The notes beneath the pieces were generated by a model, which was given only the letters and a program-made list of their open reading frames with translations, did no database searches and was not told where the DNA came from. Below are positions 30,544 through 39,864 of a stretch of DNA of 64,000 bases, in pieces. Source of the DNA: Neobacillus sp. PS3-12 (GTDB taxonomy: Bacteria; Bacillota; Bacilli; Bacillales; Cytobacillaceae); contig NZ_CP133268.1 of NCBI RefSeq assembly GCF_030915385.1, positions 62,001 to 126,000 on the forward strand, written 5' to 3'. The translations under genes were made by a program, and so were the position numbers. Each line of letters starts with the position of its first letter. The stretch's first letter is position 1.

Positions 30544-30593
30544 GCAAGAAAACCCATTCTTAAAAGAAGCCAAGTAAGAATGGGTTTTCTTGC
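30544..30593 (+). terminator. Long hairpin, terminator of purF
   Basis: A perfect 19-bp inverted repeat (30544-30562 with 30575-30593), 12-base loop, TTTTCTT within the 3' arm. The rest of 30402-30856 has no supported gene. Confidence 0.7.
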
Positions 30594-30856
30594 AAAAGAT
30601 AATTAATCTCTTTTTGAATGTACGTTATTCTGAAGATTCTCTTTCTGAACTTGGCAAACATATATCGTAACTTGGCCATGTAAGAAATCCCCCCAACACT
30701 TCTTATTAAACAAACCCACCCTCCGTTTAAGTACAAAAATTCACAAAGTTGCACCTTCTACTTGATTAATGTCATGAAAATTATTCATTGCTCAAATTCA
30801 TCAATGACTTTAAGAGCAGAGTGTAAAAACCCTGCTCCTGGAAAAATTTCATCTAT

Positions 30857-31852
30857 TTACAGTGCACCAACTACTGGGTGCGGAACATACGGTTCTTCTA
30901 AGTACGCAATTTCATCAGGTGTTAATGTTATGGTTAGGGCTCCGACGGCATCTTCAAGATGGGATATTTTCGTTGCCCCGATAATCGGTGATGTCACCGA
31001 TTCTTTCTGTAACAACCAAGCAATTGAGATTTGTGAACGAAGGACACCGTGTTTTTCAGCCAGCTCTGCAACCCGCTCTGCAATTAATCGGTCAGTGCTT
31101 GCAGTGGCATCGTACTTTGATCTCTGCGTTTGGTCGGTTTCGGAACGAAGTGTTGTTTCTGACCAATCACGCGTCAATCTACCTGAAGCAAGTGGGCTGT
31201 ATGGAGTCACTCCGATTTTCTCCTCCTTACATAGCGGTAACATTTCTCGTTCTTCTTCACGATACAAGAGATTGAGGTGGTTCTGCATCGATACAAACCG
31301 TGTCCATCCATTTTTCTCTGCCACATTCAATGCTTTTAGGAACTGCCAGGCATACATGGCGGAAGCACCAATATATCGTGCTTTACCAGCTTTCACAACA
31401 TCATGTAATGCTTCCATTGTCTCTTCGATCGGTGTGTCATAATCCCAACGGTGGATGATATAAAGGTCTACATAATCTGTTCCCAAGCGTTTAAGACTCT
31501 TGTCAATTTCGCTCATAATATGCTTTCGGGAGAGACCTCTGCTGTTGGGTCCTTTCCTGTTTAAATCTTTACCAAGCGGAAAATAAACCTTAGTGGCAAG
31601 GACAACCTCATCTCGGTTTGCAAAATCCTTAAGCGCACGTCCAACAAATTCCTCACTTGTTCCATCGGAATAGACATTCGCTGTATCAAAGAAATTAATT
31701 CCTAAATCAAGGGCTTTTTTGATGACAGACCGACTACTCTCTTCATCAATTACCCAAGGGTGAACCCAACGTTCCTTCTCACCAAAACCCATGCATCCGA
31801 GACAAAGCCGAGATACATCCAAGCCAGTATTTCCAAGTTTCACGTATTCCAT
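30857..31852 (-). CDS. Aldo/keto reductase, YghZ/Gpr type
   Basis: 331 residues from ATG 31852 (GAGGAG upstream; a longer in-frame start at 31945 lacks one). NADPH-dependent TIM barrel: FFDTANVYSDGTSEEFVGRAL (Asp, Tyr), VLATKVYF (Lys), YIIHRWDYDTPIEE (His), and C-terminal TSPIIGATK. Reduces aldehydes such as methylglyoxal. Divergent from a TetR gene with a palindrome between them. Confidence 0.85.
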   Translation of the reverse strand: MEYVKLGNTGLDVSRLCLGCMGFGEKERWVHPWVIDEESSRSVIKKALDLGINFFDTANVYSDGTSEEFVGRALKDFANRDEVVLATKVYFPLGKDLNRKGPNSRGLSRKHIMSEIDKSLKRLGTDYVDLYIIHRWDYDTPIEETMEALHDVVKAGKARYIGASAMYAWQFLKALNVAEKNGWTRFVSMQNHLNLLYREEEREMLPLCKEEKIGVTPYSPLASGRLTRDWSETTLRSETDQTQRSKYDATASTDRLIAERVAELAEKHGVLRSQISIAWLLQKESVTSPIIGATKISHLEDAVGALTITLTPDEIAYLEEPYVPHPVVGAL

Positions 31853-32055
31853 TTCGTTTCTCCTCGCTTTCGAATATCTATACCAACTTTTAGTATTAAC
31901 AGAAACAAAATTCTTAAAATGGTTAAATGATTGAGGATTGTCCATTTATGTACAATTAAATAAAAACTGTCTATTAAAACATCTATACATTAATGAACAT
32001 CTGTATATAATTATAAATAGAAATAGGGAGTTTACAATTGTTAAAAGACCAAATT

Positions 32056-32073
32056 TTGTTCATTAGTGAACAA
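32056..32073. promoter_or_regulatory. Palindrome, likely TetR operator
   Basis: TTGTTCA-TTAG-TGAACAA, perfect 7-bp arms, in the 267-bp divergent region 47 bp before the TetR start. A half site (TGAACA) recurs at 31993-31998. Confidence 0.55.
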
Positions 32074-32119
32074 ATCAATTAAAATTGTTTATTATTATGG
32101 AAGTCTGGTGAATCTTATC

Positions 32120-32665
32120 ATGGCAAAAGTAGATAGGAGAATACTCAAATCTCAACAAGCCATAAAAAATGCTGTGGTTGAGCTGATGTCTGAAAAAAGT
32201 TTTGATGACATTAAGATTCAAGATATTTCCGACAAGGCAAATGTTAGCCGAGGAACTATTTATCTTCATTATTTGGATAAATATGATTTGTTGGATAAGC
32301 TCATTGCAGATCATATCAATGAAATGCAAGCCATTTGCGAATCAGCCTCTGAATTGGATTTTATAGATGCTAATCTGCCATGGTTCGAATACATTGAAAG
32401 TCATTATTTATTCTTTTCAACGATGTTAGCAAGTAAGGGGGCTCCTTCTTTTCGTAGTCAGTTCCTTAAGTTTCTTATAGAAGAGTTTAAAGATGAAGTG
32501 GATGTTGCAAAAGGAAAAAATCAAGGTTTAAATGAAGATGTTATTCTTCAATTTATTGTGACCTCGTACGTAGGAATAGTGGAATGGTGGATTACAAATG
32601 GGATGCCTTATCCGCCCCGTGTCATGGCAGAACAAGTTGGATTTTTGTTAGAGAGAAATCTTTAG
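32120..32665 (+). CDS. TetR/AcrR-family regulator
   Basis: 181 residues from MAKVDRRILKSQQAI (ATG 32120). HTH in FDDIKIQDISDKANVSRGTIYLHY, about 25-50, then a TetR_C_33-like ligand domain ending EWWITNGMPYPPRVMAEQV, common in Bacillus YsmG/DhaS-like regulators. Probably represses itself and the divergent aldo/keto reductase. Confidence 0.85.
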   Translation: MAKVDRRILKSQQAIKNAVVELMSEKSFDDIKIQDISDKANVSRGTIYLHYLDKYDLLDKLIADHINEMQAICESASELDFIDANLPWFEYIESHYLFFSTMLASKGAPSFRSQFLKFLIEEFKDEVDVAKGKNQGLNEDVILQFIVTSYVGIVEWWITNGMPYPPRVMAEQVGFLLERNL

Positions 32666-32792
32666 AAAGCATTCATTCTTGCTCTTTCATATGTGTACAA
32701 ATACGTAAATATCAAATTTCAGTTAGCAATATGTTTAACGTTTTCAGGGTTATTTTTTGATAGTAATATGTGTTCTCAAAATAAACAGATAA

Positions 32793-32814
32793 GGGTACAA
32801 CGTCTGTTGTACCC
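32793..32814. terminator. Terminator between convergent genes
   Basis: GGGTACAAC, 4-base loop, GTTGTACCC, perfect 9-bp stem, weak T-run. Confidence 0.6.
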
Positions 32815-32863
32815 TCACAATTTGATATACAATATATTTTACAAAAATTGTTTCATAAAAGAC

Positions 32864-33277
32864 TTACTTCTCCGCCATCCACGGGTTTTGTTGTTTAAGC
32901 ATTTCATCATAACTGTAATCGAATCCTTCAACAAATACTGTTGGAGTCTTGAACAATACAATACTTGATACCTCTTTAGCTAAATCTTTATCCCAACCTT
33001 CAGGCCAAACCTTTGTTTTTAGCGTGCTATAATATCGGTTTGGTTCTATTGAGTGAAGGTTCCTATTATTCATTTCAAAACTTGTTATTGGACTTGTCTT
33101 CTTACGAAGAACTTTACTAAATGGGTAGTATGCAATTGTCAAAGCAAGTTCCATAAACCATGTCAGAAATGAGATAAATTTGTGTCTGAAAACCATCAAG
33201 CCTCCAAACATAGTTACTGCACAGACAGCGGCCGTAATCTCCATATTCTTTTCAAAAAGTGTGTTAATAATGTTCAT
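32864..33277 (-). CDS. Hypothetical membrane protein
   Basis: 137 residues, two N-terminal hydrophobic segments (about 12-30 and 35-55), then a polar cytosolic tail with VWPEGWDKDLAKEV. No family recognised. The ribosome binding site is weak, AAGG 15 bases upstream. Monocistronic; the adjacent 33278-33519 shows no gene. Confidence 0.5.
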   Translation of the reverse strand: MNIINTLFEKNMEITAAVCAVTMFGGLMVFRHKFISFLTWFMELALTIAYYPFSKVLRKKTSPITSFEMNNRNLHSIEPNRYYSTLKTKVWPEGWDKDLAKEVSSIVLFKTPTVFVEGFDYSYDEMLKQQNPWMAEK

Positions 33278-33519
33278 CGTATAAGACCCAACCTTCTAAA
33301 ATGTATATTTACTGTTAAAAGCTCTCATATTCTTGTAAAAGTACCACCATGCTTGTTAACTGAGTGTACCTGAAGCTCGCAACTTTCATTTAACAAGATA
33401 ATCAACTTATTTACATTGTAAGTATAAATTCATAAATTTTATATTTGGAGTTCTTTATGAATCTGTTCACAAATTAGTCGAAAAGATTTGAACACTTCGT
33501 GACAAAAAAACAAAAGAAA

Positions 33520-33548
33520 ACAGCCCTTTTCATTCTGAGAAGGACTGT
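33520..33548 (-). terminator. Terminator of the narK-like gene
   Basis: ACAGCCCTT/AAGGACTGT stem, followed on the minus strand by TTTCTTTTGTTTTTTT. Confidence 0.75.
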
Positions 33549-33601
33549 ATTAGTATAAATGTTAAATTCCGATATAATAATCTGAGATTTTTTGCTTTTA
33601 C

Positions 33602-35094
33602 TCATTTTTCACTGACATCACTTAATAATCCTATATAATACTTTAATTCCCCAGCATCATTTCTCACTTCACTGATCGTAAGCCATTCTGGATAGATCTC
33701 TCCATTTTTCCGCTTATTCCAAATATTTCCTTGCCAATATCCCTCGCTTTTAATGGATTGCCACATCTTTTGATAAAAATTCTGGTCATGTCTCCCCGAT
33801 TGTAATACATTAGGATTTTTTCCAATTATCTCTTCCGCATCATAACCAGTTACTTTTGTAAACGAACGGTTTACTTTTTCAATGATTCCGTGAGTGTTAG
33901 TGACCATCATGCTTTGTCCAATATTTTCTAAAATCCTTGTTTCCAAATTTAACTTATCAAGGTAAAACATCCAAACAACAATGACAAAACTTGTAAGAGA
34001 GAACATCGCAAGCGACATAAAACCGATTGCGTATTGTCCTGTCATTCCAAAGACGATTGATAATACAAGCGGTGGGAAGAATCCCCCAAGCCCTCCCATT
34101 GCGGAAACTATTCCATTTGCAATTCCTGCCTGTTTTGAAAAATAATAAGGAACCAATTTAAAGATCGTTCCATTACCAATACCTGCACAAATGGCAACTA
34201 ATAGACACCCGATTGTATATAAGGTTATGTTGGGAGTAAAAGAAAGTAAAACTCCGGAAAAGGCTAGTCCGTTGAAAACAAAGAATAAAATTTTAAATGG
34301 ATTAATTTTATCACCGAGCCACCCTCCTATTGGTCGAAGCAGTGTTGCTAATGTGATAAATCCAGCTGTTCTAAGACCTGCATCAACGGTTGTTAATTTA
34401 AAGTTTGAAACTAAAAAATTAGGAAGATATACAGTGAACGCAACAAATGAACCGAATGTTATGAAATAAAATAAACTTAAAAACCAAAGCTTTTCATTTT
34501 TGTATACACTTTTGATTTGTCCCATTAATGGCTTATTCACTTTTTGTTCTTTTCGATCACCAGTTAAGAAATTTAACAGGGCAAATAAAATAACAGGTAT
34601 TAAAAATAATAGAACTGTATTCTGCCAACCCAAAGCATTTGTTAAAACGGGAGCACAAAATGACGTTATCGCGGTACCAATATTTCCAGCACCATAAATC
34701 CCATTTACAAAACCATGACGTTCCTTTGGATAATACTTTGGCAATGAAGTAACCCCGATGGAAAACACAGCTCCCCCAACCCCAAGCAATAACCCACCCG
34801 TAATTAAATCTGCATAGGAATTTGCACGACTTAAATAAAAAACTGGAAAAATTAAAATTAGAAAGCTAATAAAAAACATATTTCTTGCACCAACCGGTTG
34901 GTCCAATATCCTAAGGGAATTCTTAATATGGAACCTAAAATGACGGGAATGGCTGTTACTAAGGCTGTTTGATTAGGAGTCAGTGGAATATCCAACTTGA
35001 TTTTGGACATTAAAGATGAAAGAATCACCCAACACATAAACCCGACAACAAGGCTTAAGCTTTGAAGTGTTAATTGCCATTTTCGAGACTGCAT
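33602..35094 (-). pseudogene. narK: NarK-type nitrate/nitrite MFS transporter with C-terminal PAS, frameshifted
   Basis: About 497 residues across two frames. Twelve membrane segments with NarK signatures (LGSILRIPLGYWTNR; GAGNIGTAITSF; RPIGGWLGDK), followed by a PAS domain of about 115 residues (NIGQSMMVTNTHGIIEKVN to YIGLLSDVSEK). The frame breaks after WTNR at 34892-34893; one more T would give TNRFGARNMF, as in the family. Imports nitrate or exchanges nitrite. The fused PAS is unusual for a transporter. ATG 35094 with AAGGAG. An FNR-like box lies upstream. Confidence 0.8.
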
Positions 35095-35257
35095 GGCTAA
35101 CCTTCTCCTTTCATAATTGTCAAAAATAATAATGGTCTTCATCTCAAATAATTTGTACATATATTTATGCTTTATTCTGAACCCGTTTTTATACCGAAGA
35201 AATCACCTAGAAGTTGTTAATATTGTAAAAAATCACACACATATATTTGCCTAATTA

Positions 35258-35273
35258 TGTGAATTTTTTTACA
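35258..35273. promoter_or_regulatory. FNR/CRP-like box upstream of narK
   Basis: TGTGA-N6-TTACA, one mismatch from TGTGA-N6-TCACA, 165 bp upstream of the narK start. Fits anaerobic control of nitrate transport, though it is far from the gene. Confidence 0.35.
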
Positions 35274-35386
35274 CGATGTTATTGCTTTGAGCATTTCCAA
35301 GGTTTTTTTGTTAAATGGACAAATTTCCGATATGAACAGCATATTTATGAATGCGTGTACCAATATTTTATAAGGAGGGTAATGCA

Positions 35387-35590
35387 ATGGGTGTTGGGCG
35401 AATTTTTGTTGAAGCTTTGTTTTATTTGGTAGCTGCGTGCTTGTGCATTGTTAGCATTTATGATGTTCTTTGGGCATACCAAATTCATAATGCTGCACCT
35501 GTGCTGGTTGCCATTTTTTTGTGGATAGTCTACTTCGCCATTTTAGGCGCAGTACGCTTTTTCCGTAGAAAAAAAGCTACAAATAGTTAG
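35387..35590 (+). CDS. Small two-helix membrane protein
   Basis: 67 residues from ATG 35387, GGAGG 8 bases upstream. Two hydrophobic helices (about 7-26 and 36-56) and a basic RFFRRKKATNS end. No family recognised. Single-gene unit with its own terminator. Confidence 0.6.
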   Translation: MGVGRIFVEALFYLVAACLCIVSIYDVLWAYQIHNAAPVLVAIFLWIVYFAILGAVRFFRRKKATNS

Positions 35591-35605
35591 GTGGGTTTTA
35601 AGTAA

Positions 35606-35635
35606 GGAGGAGTGGGAATTCTCCACTTCTCCTCC
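35606..35635 (+). terminator. Terminator
   Basis: GGAGGAGTGG/CCACTTCTCC imperfect stem after the small membrane gene. Confidence 0.6.
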
Positions 35636-36016
35636 TAACCGATTTTATATAACTGTAAATATTATTATTAATACTTCCAATTAATACTTATATTTGTGAT
35701 TTCTAATAATGATTTGGTGGATAGTTAATCTCTGGAACGAAAGATAATTGTTGAGTATAAGATCGGTATCAGTATCAATAGAAGTATGCCCTACTTTTAA
35801 AACTGTCATGTCAATTATGAAGGTTTTGTTTGAGCCCATTCTTCGCCCTCTTTATTTAAGAAAGCAGCGGACTATTATTTTTCTGCTGCTTATTAATTCT
35901 TTGTTTTACAGGCTTCCGGTTTACGTCTATCGTCTTCATCAACCCCCTCTCGATAGGACGTGTGTTTCTTTGAGGTGTTAATAAGCTCTACCGCTGGATT
36001 TATGCGTAAAAAAAAC

Positions 36017-36044
36017 ACCTTCCCAAAGGTAAGTAAAGGAAGGT
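36017..36044 (-). terminator. Minus-strand terminator of the small zinc-knuckle ORF
   Basis: ACCTTCC paired with GGAAGGT, followed on the minus strand by eight T. Confidence 0.65.
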
Positions 36045-36070
36045 TATTTGGCATGCACTTTTTATGTAAA

Positions 36071-36181
36071 TCATGCAATTATTAAACTTTTTATTGAAAA
36101 ATGTCGACAAACTATTAGCTGGTTTAGCATTAGTACATCATACTTTTTGCCGCAACTGTTACAAATAAATTGTTCCATCAT
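36071..36181 (-). CDS. Small ORF with a Cys pair, 36 residues
   Basis: MMEQFICNSCGKKYDV, then LIVCRHF and a hydrophobic end. AAAGGA lies 7 bases before the ATG at 36181 and a terminator follows at 36044-36017, so it has a complete small-gene layout. CxxC plus a later C-x-H could bind zinc. It may be the N-terminal stub of a longer zinc-ribbon gene. The rest of 35636-36515 holds no other supported gene. Confidence 0.4.
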   Translation of the reverse strand: MMEQFICNSCGKKYDVLMLNQLIVCRHFSIKSLIIA

Positions 36182-36251
36182 TGATCAATCCTTTTGGATA
36201 ATTTTTTCTATAAATTAGACTTTTTTATACAAAACAGGTAAAAAAATATAC

Positions 36252-36299
36252 CTAAATATAGGCAATAGCATCCATCTCAATTTTGAATCCATGATTAGC
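36252..36299 (-). pseudogene. RidA-like C-terminal remnant
   Basis: Reads FANHGFKIEMDAIAYI then TAG, like the end of RidA/YjgF deaminases (IEAIAY), with a stop directly upstream in frame. Only about 15 codons. Confidence 0.3.
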
Positions 36300-36515
36300 A
36301 AATCATCTAAAATTAAATGTCCCTTCGAGTCAGTTAATAAGATTGGCTTTCTTTAACTAAGCTGTTAGCTGAAGTATCATCTCTTTATTGCAGAAAGCAA
36401 CAAATTTATACCACTTTTGCATTGAAATAAGCGACTTTTCTGCACTAGAATAAAGAGTATAGATGTTCCATTGTAATTTTGCTAATCTGTTTTCATTTTT
36501 ATGAGGAGGGATTGA

Positions 36516-37318
36516 ATGAGAATTGCCGTTTTGTCAGATATTCATGAAGGTTTAAATCGCAAAAATACACAGACTGATATCATGGCTCTGTTAAAAAGAT
36601 GGATTGCATCCCATTTGCCAGAGGTATTTATCATTGGTGGTGACATGACTGCTGGTCCCGAAAAAAGCCTTGCCTTATTGAATCAGCTACAAAGTGAATT
36701 CCCACAAATCAAGTTTTTATTTGTGCATGGAAACCACGATATCTATCATAAGGATTCAAAATCTGCTTACGAAATACTGCTAAAATTTCCAGGTAACCTC
36801 GGGAATGGTCCAGTAGAATTAGATGAAAACTGGGTTGTTATTGGTGATGGTGGCTGGTATGATTACACGTTTGGGATCACGGGATATACTGAAGAACAAT
36901 TTACACTTGGCACCTTCAATGACTTCACTTGGCCAGATAAAATTTACGCTCACTGGTCGGGACATGACTATGAAGAGACGAAACGTTATGTTGCAAAAAT
37001 TGAAGGCTGGTTGAATGAGTATCGCAAAAAAATATCATTATGGTCACACATGTTGTGCCCTTCTCGCAGTATGTGTTATGTAAGGATGACCCTAGTTGGG
37101 ATTTTTTCAATGCGATGATGGGCAGCTCACGCTTTGGAGAATTGGCGGTAAAATATAGTGTTAAAAAATACATTTTTGGACATATACATAAACGATACCA
37201 TGATCAATATAAAGGAATTGAAATAATATGCAATCCGTTAGGCTACTATCCAAACGAATGGAACTTTACATCAGCAGAGGAGGAGATCTTTACAACGATC
37301 AAGATGATTGAGATTTAA
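36516..37318 (+). pseudogene. Calcineurin-like metallophosphoesterase, frameshifted
   Basis: About 267 residues over two frames. Metal-binding motifs in order: VLSDIHEG, GGDMTAG, FVHGNHDIY, then after the break VTHVVPF and FGHIHKR. The frame shifts at an A-run of seven (37026-37032) after NEYRKK; eight A would give RKKNIIMVTHVVPF. Intact it would hydrolyse phosphoesters; the substrate is unknown. GAGGAGGGA before the ATG. As written, the product loses the last two metal motifs. Confidence 0.8.
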
Positions 37319-37407
37319 TTAGCAGCTAAAGCAAGAAAAGTATCTGGTTGTTATGTGGGGTGCCATCAAGAACATGCGAATTTACATCATTGAGGAATTT
37401 TCATTAT

Positions 37408-37456
37408 TAAAAAGCCCAACTCTCTGTATATTAAAATAGAGAAAATGGGCTTTTTT
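37408..37456 (+). terminator. Terminator
   Basis: AAAAAGCCCA and TGGGCTTTTTT arms with an inner CTCT/AGAG pairing; T-run at the end. Between convergent genes. Confidence 0.75.
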
Positions 37457-37555
37457 GTTTCTTCGTTAAAACTCCCTATAGTGAAATAGCCATATTTCTA
37501 TTGCAATGCTGCTCATTAACAGGGGTAGAGATTCTCTGGCTTATTGTATTTAAAA

Positions 37556-38452
37556 CTAATTTCCGGGTAGTTGGATCTCGCACCAGCCGCTTACATCGCA
37601 TTGTCCATATTCATTATCACCCACAGCAACCACCGTGCCATCCGCTTTAAGGCCGATGGAATGAGCACAACCCGCCGCAATCGCTACAATATCGCACCAA
37701 TCACTTACATTACATTGACCATACTCATTCCAACCCACAGCCTCCACAGTACCATCCGCTTTAAGGCCGATGGTATGATTACTACCCACCGCAATTGCCA
37801 CAATACCGCGCCAGCCGCATACATCGCATTGGTTATGTTTATTCAAACCCACTGCCGTCACCGTTCCGTCTGCTTTAAGACCGATGGTATGAAGATAACC
37901 CGCACCGACTGCCACAATATCACACCAGTCGCTTACATTGCATTGGCGATATCGGTTATTACCTACGGCCATCACCGTGCCGTCCGCTTTAAGACCTATG
38001 GTATGCCAGTCACCCGCCGCAACCACCACAATATCATGCCAACCGCTTACATTGCATTCACCTTCATTATTTCGGCCCACTGCTGCCACGGTGCCATCCG
38101 CTTTTAGACCAATGCTACGACACCAACCCGCCGCAATCGCTACAATATCGCACCAATCGTTTACATCGCATTGGTCATGCTTATTCCAACCCAATGCCGC
38201 CACAGTACCGTCCGTTTTAAGACCGATTGTATGAGCATTACCCGTGTTCGTTGCCATATGAACATTACCCGCTGCAACCGCCACCATATCGCACCAGCCA
38301 CTCACATCACATTGGCCATATTTGTTATCACCCACAGCAATCACCGTGCCGTCCGCTTTAAGACCAACGGTATGACGACATCCTGCCGCAATGGCATCTT
38401 TTGGCCACCCTTTCACCTTTAACAACGCTTCTTTCGGTGAAATGTAATCCAT
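37556..38452 (-). CDS. RCC1-like repeat protein
   Basis: 298 residues. After a 20-residue start (MDYISPKEALLKVKGWPKDA) come seven repeats of about 38 residues (HTIGLKADGTVxAVGxN, QCxV, WCDIVAIAAG), a seven-blade RCC1/BLIP-II-type propeller. Each repeat keeps QC and a Trp. No signal peptide. Bacterial versions usually act in protein binding; the target is unknown. AAGGAGGT precedes the ATG. Confidence 0.85.
   Translation of the reverse strand: MDYISPKEALLKVKGWPKDAIAAGCRHTVGLKADGTVIAVGDNKYGQCDVSGWCDMVAVAAGNVHMATNTGNAHTIGLKTDGTVAALGWNKHDQCDVNDWCDIVAIAAGWCRSIGLKADGTVAAVGRNNEGECNVSGWHDIVVVAAGDWHTIGLKADGTVMAVGNNRYRQCNVSDWCDIVAVGAGYLHTIGLKADGTVTAVGLNKHNQCDVCGWRGIVAIAVGSNHTIGLKADGTVEAVGWNEYGQCNVSDWCDIVAIAAGCAHSIGLKADGTVVAVGDNEYGQCDVSGWCEIQLPGN
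37585..38400 (-). repeat. Tandem 114-bp coding repeats
   Basis: Seven direct DNA repeats of about 114 bp underlie the RCC1 propeller. They are close enough in sequence for unequal recombination; one carries 9-10 extra residues (NVHMATNTGN). Confidence 0.75.
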
Positions 38453-38739
38453 GTTTTACCTCCTTGAAAAAAACGTGCAGTTACCTATTAAATACTTTCA
38501 TTGAAATCGCTAACAGAACCAATTTACAACCTGCACTTGAATTATAGAGAAAAACTGTGACTAAATGAAAATAATCTGATTGCATTTTTGTTTTCGTTGT
38601 AAAAATTTGGATTTTTTTGCAAAAGGAAGCCAGAACCTTGCTGATTACACAATGAAATAATAGGTGCAAGATGATGTCGAACGTGCCAATGCCAAGTAGA
38701 TTCCTATATTATTTTATAACACCTTGATAGGTGTCCTAC

Positions 38740-38766
38740 ACAGCTTGTACCACCATGCATATAATA
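38740..38766 (+). promoter_or_regulatory. Sigma-K-like promoter
   Basis: AC (38740-38741), 16 bases, CATATAATA (38758-38766), matching the sigma-K pattern, 28 bp before the ATG at 38795. Confidence 0.45.
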
Positions 38767-38794
38767 AGCAAGTATATGAAAAGGAAGTGATTGA

Positions 38795-39270
38795 ATGAAG
38801 GCAATAACGACTGGAGCATTTTTGGTTCCATTGACTAACCAAAGTGGCAGCCCCAACAACACGTTGTTTATTCTCTGGAAAAATCCAACCGATAAACCAC
38901 TCACTACGTATTTACTCGGGGAAAGAACCCAATTCCCTGTTACTACTATGGGACCTCAAAAAGAGATTGAGCCCCCCATTTATTTAAAGTCATCGTTCCT
39001 GCACACAGCTTTAAGCCTCTTAATACTGGGAACCCTGCTGGATTTTTTATTCGATTTTCATTTTTTGGAAATATCGGTCGAGATGAGCTGAAAAACCAAC
39101 TCAGTGTGGAGGTAATCGCTGGTACATCACCCCCTGGCGGTGTAACATTATCAGTTGCTGATCCTACTGTCTTTTTCAGACATGCAGACATGATTGAAGT
39201 GGACATCCATCCACCGAGTAACCTAACCCCACTTCCAGATGACCCCCAACTAAATATGTTCCAAGAATGA
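38795..39270 (+). pseudogene. Hypothetical, sporulation-type gene, frameshifted
   Basis: Opens MKAITTGAFLVPLTNQSGSPNN and LWKNPTDKPLTTYLL. The frame breaks at a run of six C (38972-38977); seven C would give EIEPPHLFKVIVPAHSF, then GFFIRFSFFGNIGRDEL, VEVIAGTSPPGGVTL and a stop at 39268. About 158 residues, beta-rich, soluble, no family recognised. AAGGAAG precedes the ATG. A sigma-K-like promoter suggests a mother-cell, perhaps coat, protein. Its stop overlaps the next start (ATGA). Confidence 0.55.
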
Positions 39271-39413
39271 TAAATACGGTGATCGTTCCAACAGCGTTCT
39301 TTAGTCATGAAGACTTAGTGGATGCAGATATTGATCCTAAAGGTGACCAATACCGTAACCAAGGACGGTATCTATGGTATGGAACAACCTTATACCCCAA
39401 AGATTACGAATGA
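39267..39413 (+). CDS. Small hypothetical protein, 48 residues
   Basis: MINTVIVPTAFFSHEDLVDADID, ending GTTLYPKDYE. Starts in an ATGA overlap with the stop of the preceding gene, so translation is probably coupled. No family recognised; acidic and soluble. Possibly the C-terminal part of the same protein in other species. Confidence 0.45.
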   Translation: MINTVIVPTAFFSHEDLVDADIDPKGDQYRNQGRYLWYGTTLYPKDYE

Positions 39414-39529
39414 ATGATAGTCGGGTATTAAGCAAAACGAAAAGCATCTTAAAGATTTGATTAAAAAATCGAAAAAAGCCATCCCGTTTAATCCGTTTTG
39501 AGTTGCATTTCGTATAAATGGCAATGAAA

Positions 39530-39565
39530 ATGGCGTGCGATCTGACATCAGTTTTGGCACGCCAT
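39530..39565. terminator. Hairpin, probable terminator
   Basis: ATGGCGTGC and GCACGCCAT, perfect 9-bp stem, 18-base loop, weak T-run. Confidence 0.5.
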
Positions 39566-39716
39566 TTCTCTGGTTTATGGAGTTATTCTTACACCTAAAA
39601 ATTTAAAATGCCTTATTGAACAAAAGCCCCCGATAGTTTAAGTACAACATTTCACAATCTTTGTTTATTTATCAATAATATTTGCAAAATTTGTAAAAAA
39701 AATCATCATTGATTAT

Positions 39717-39839
39717 TTAAATTGTGGTATTTATAATAAAAACCCATCCAGCAGCTGCAAACCAATAAGTAGATTGGAAAAGAGTAAAAAATATTGTACC
39801 CAGTATAATGATTGCTTCCAGCTTAGTTGTCTTTTTCAT
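39717..39839 (-). CDS. Small membrane peptide, 40 residues
   Basis: MKKTTKLEAIIILGTIFF, then TYWFAAAGWVFIINTTI: two short hydrophobic stretches after a basic start. AAAGG 10 bases upstream. Lies 25 bp after the membrane gene at 39865 on the same strand, so probably co-transcribed. Confidence 0.45.
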   Translation of the reverse strand: MKKTTKLEAIIILGTIFFTLFQSTYWFAAAGWVFIINTTI

Positions 39840-39864
39840 TCAATATCAACCTTTATGATGCGGG

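Noticed and set aside
30560..30679. Minus-strand ORF of 39 residues starting MAKLRYMF
   Set aside because: Has a GGGGGG upstream, but its end is made of the purF terminator hairpin; no conservation evidence.
35748..35981. 77-codon plus-strand ORF
   Set aside because: No binding site, no recognisable protein, includes hairpin-like sequence AGCAGC/GCTGCT.
37571..38422. Plus-strand frames across the RCC1 gene
   Set aside because: Antisense shadows of the repeats.
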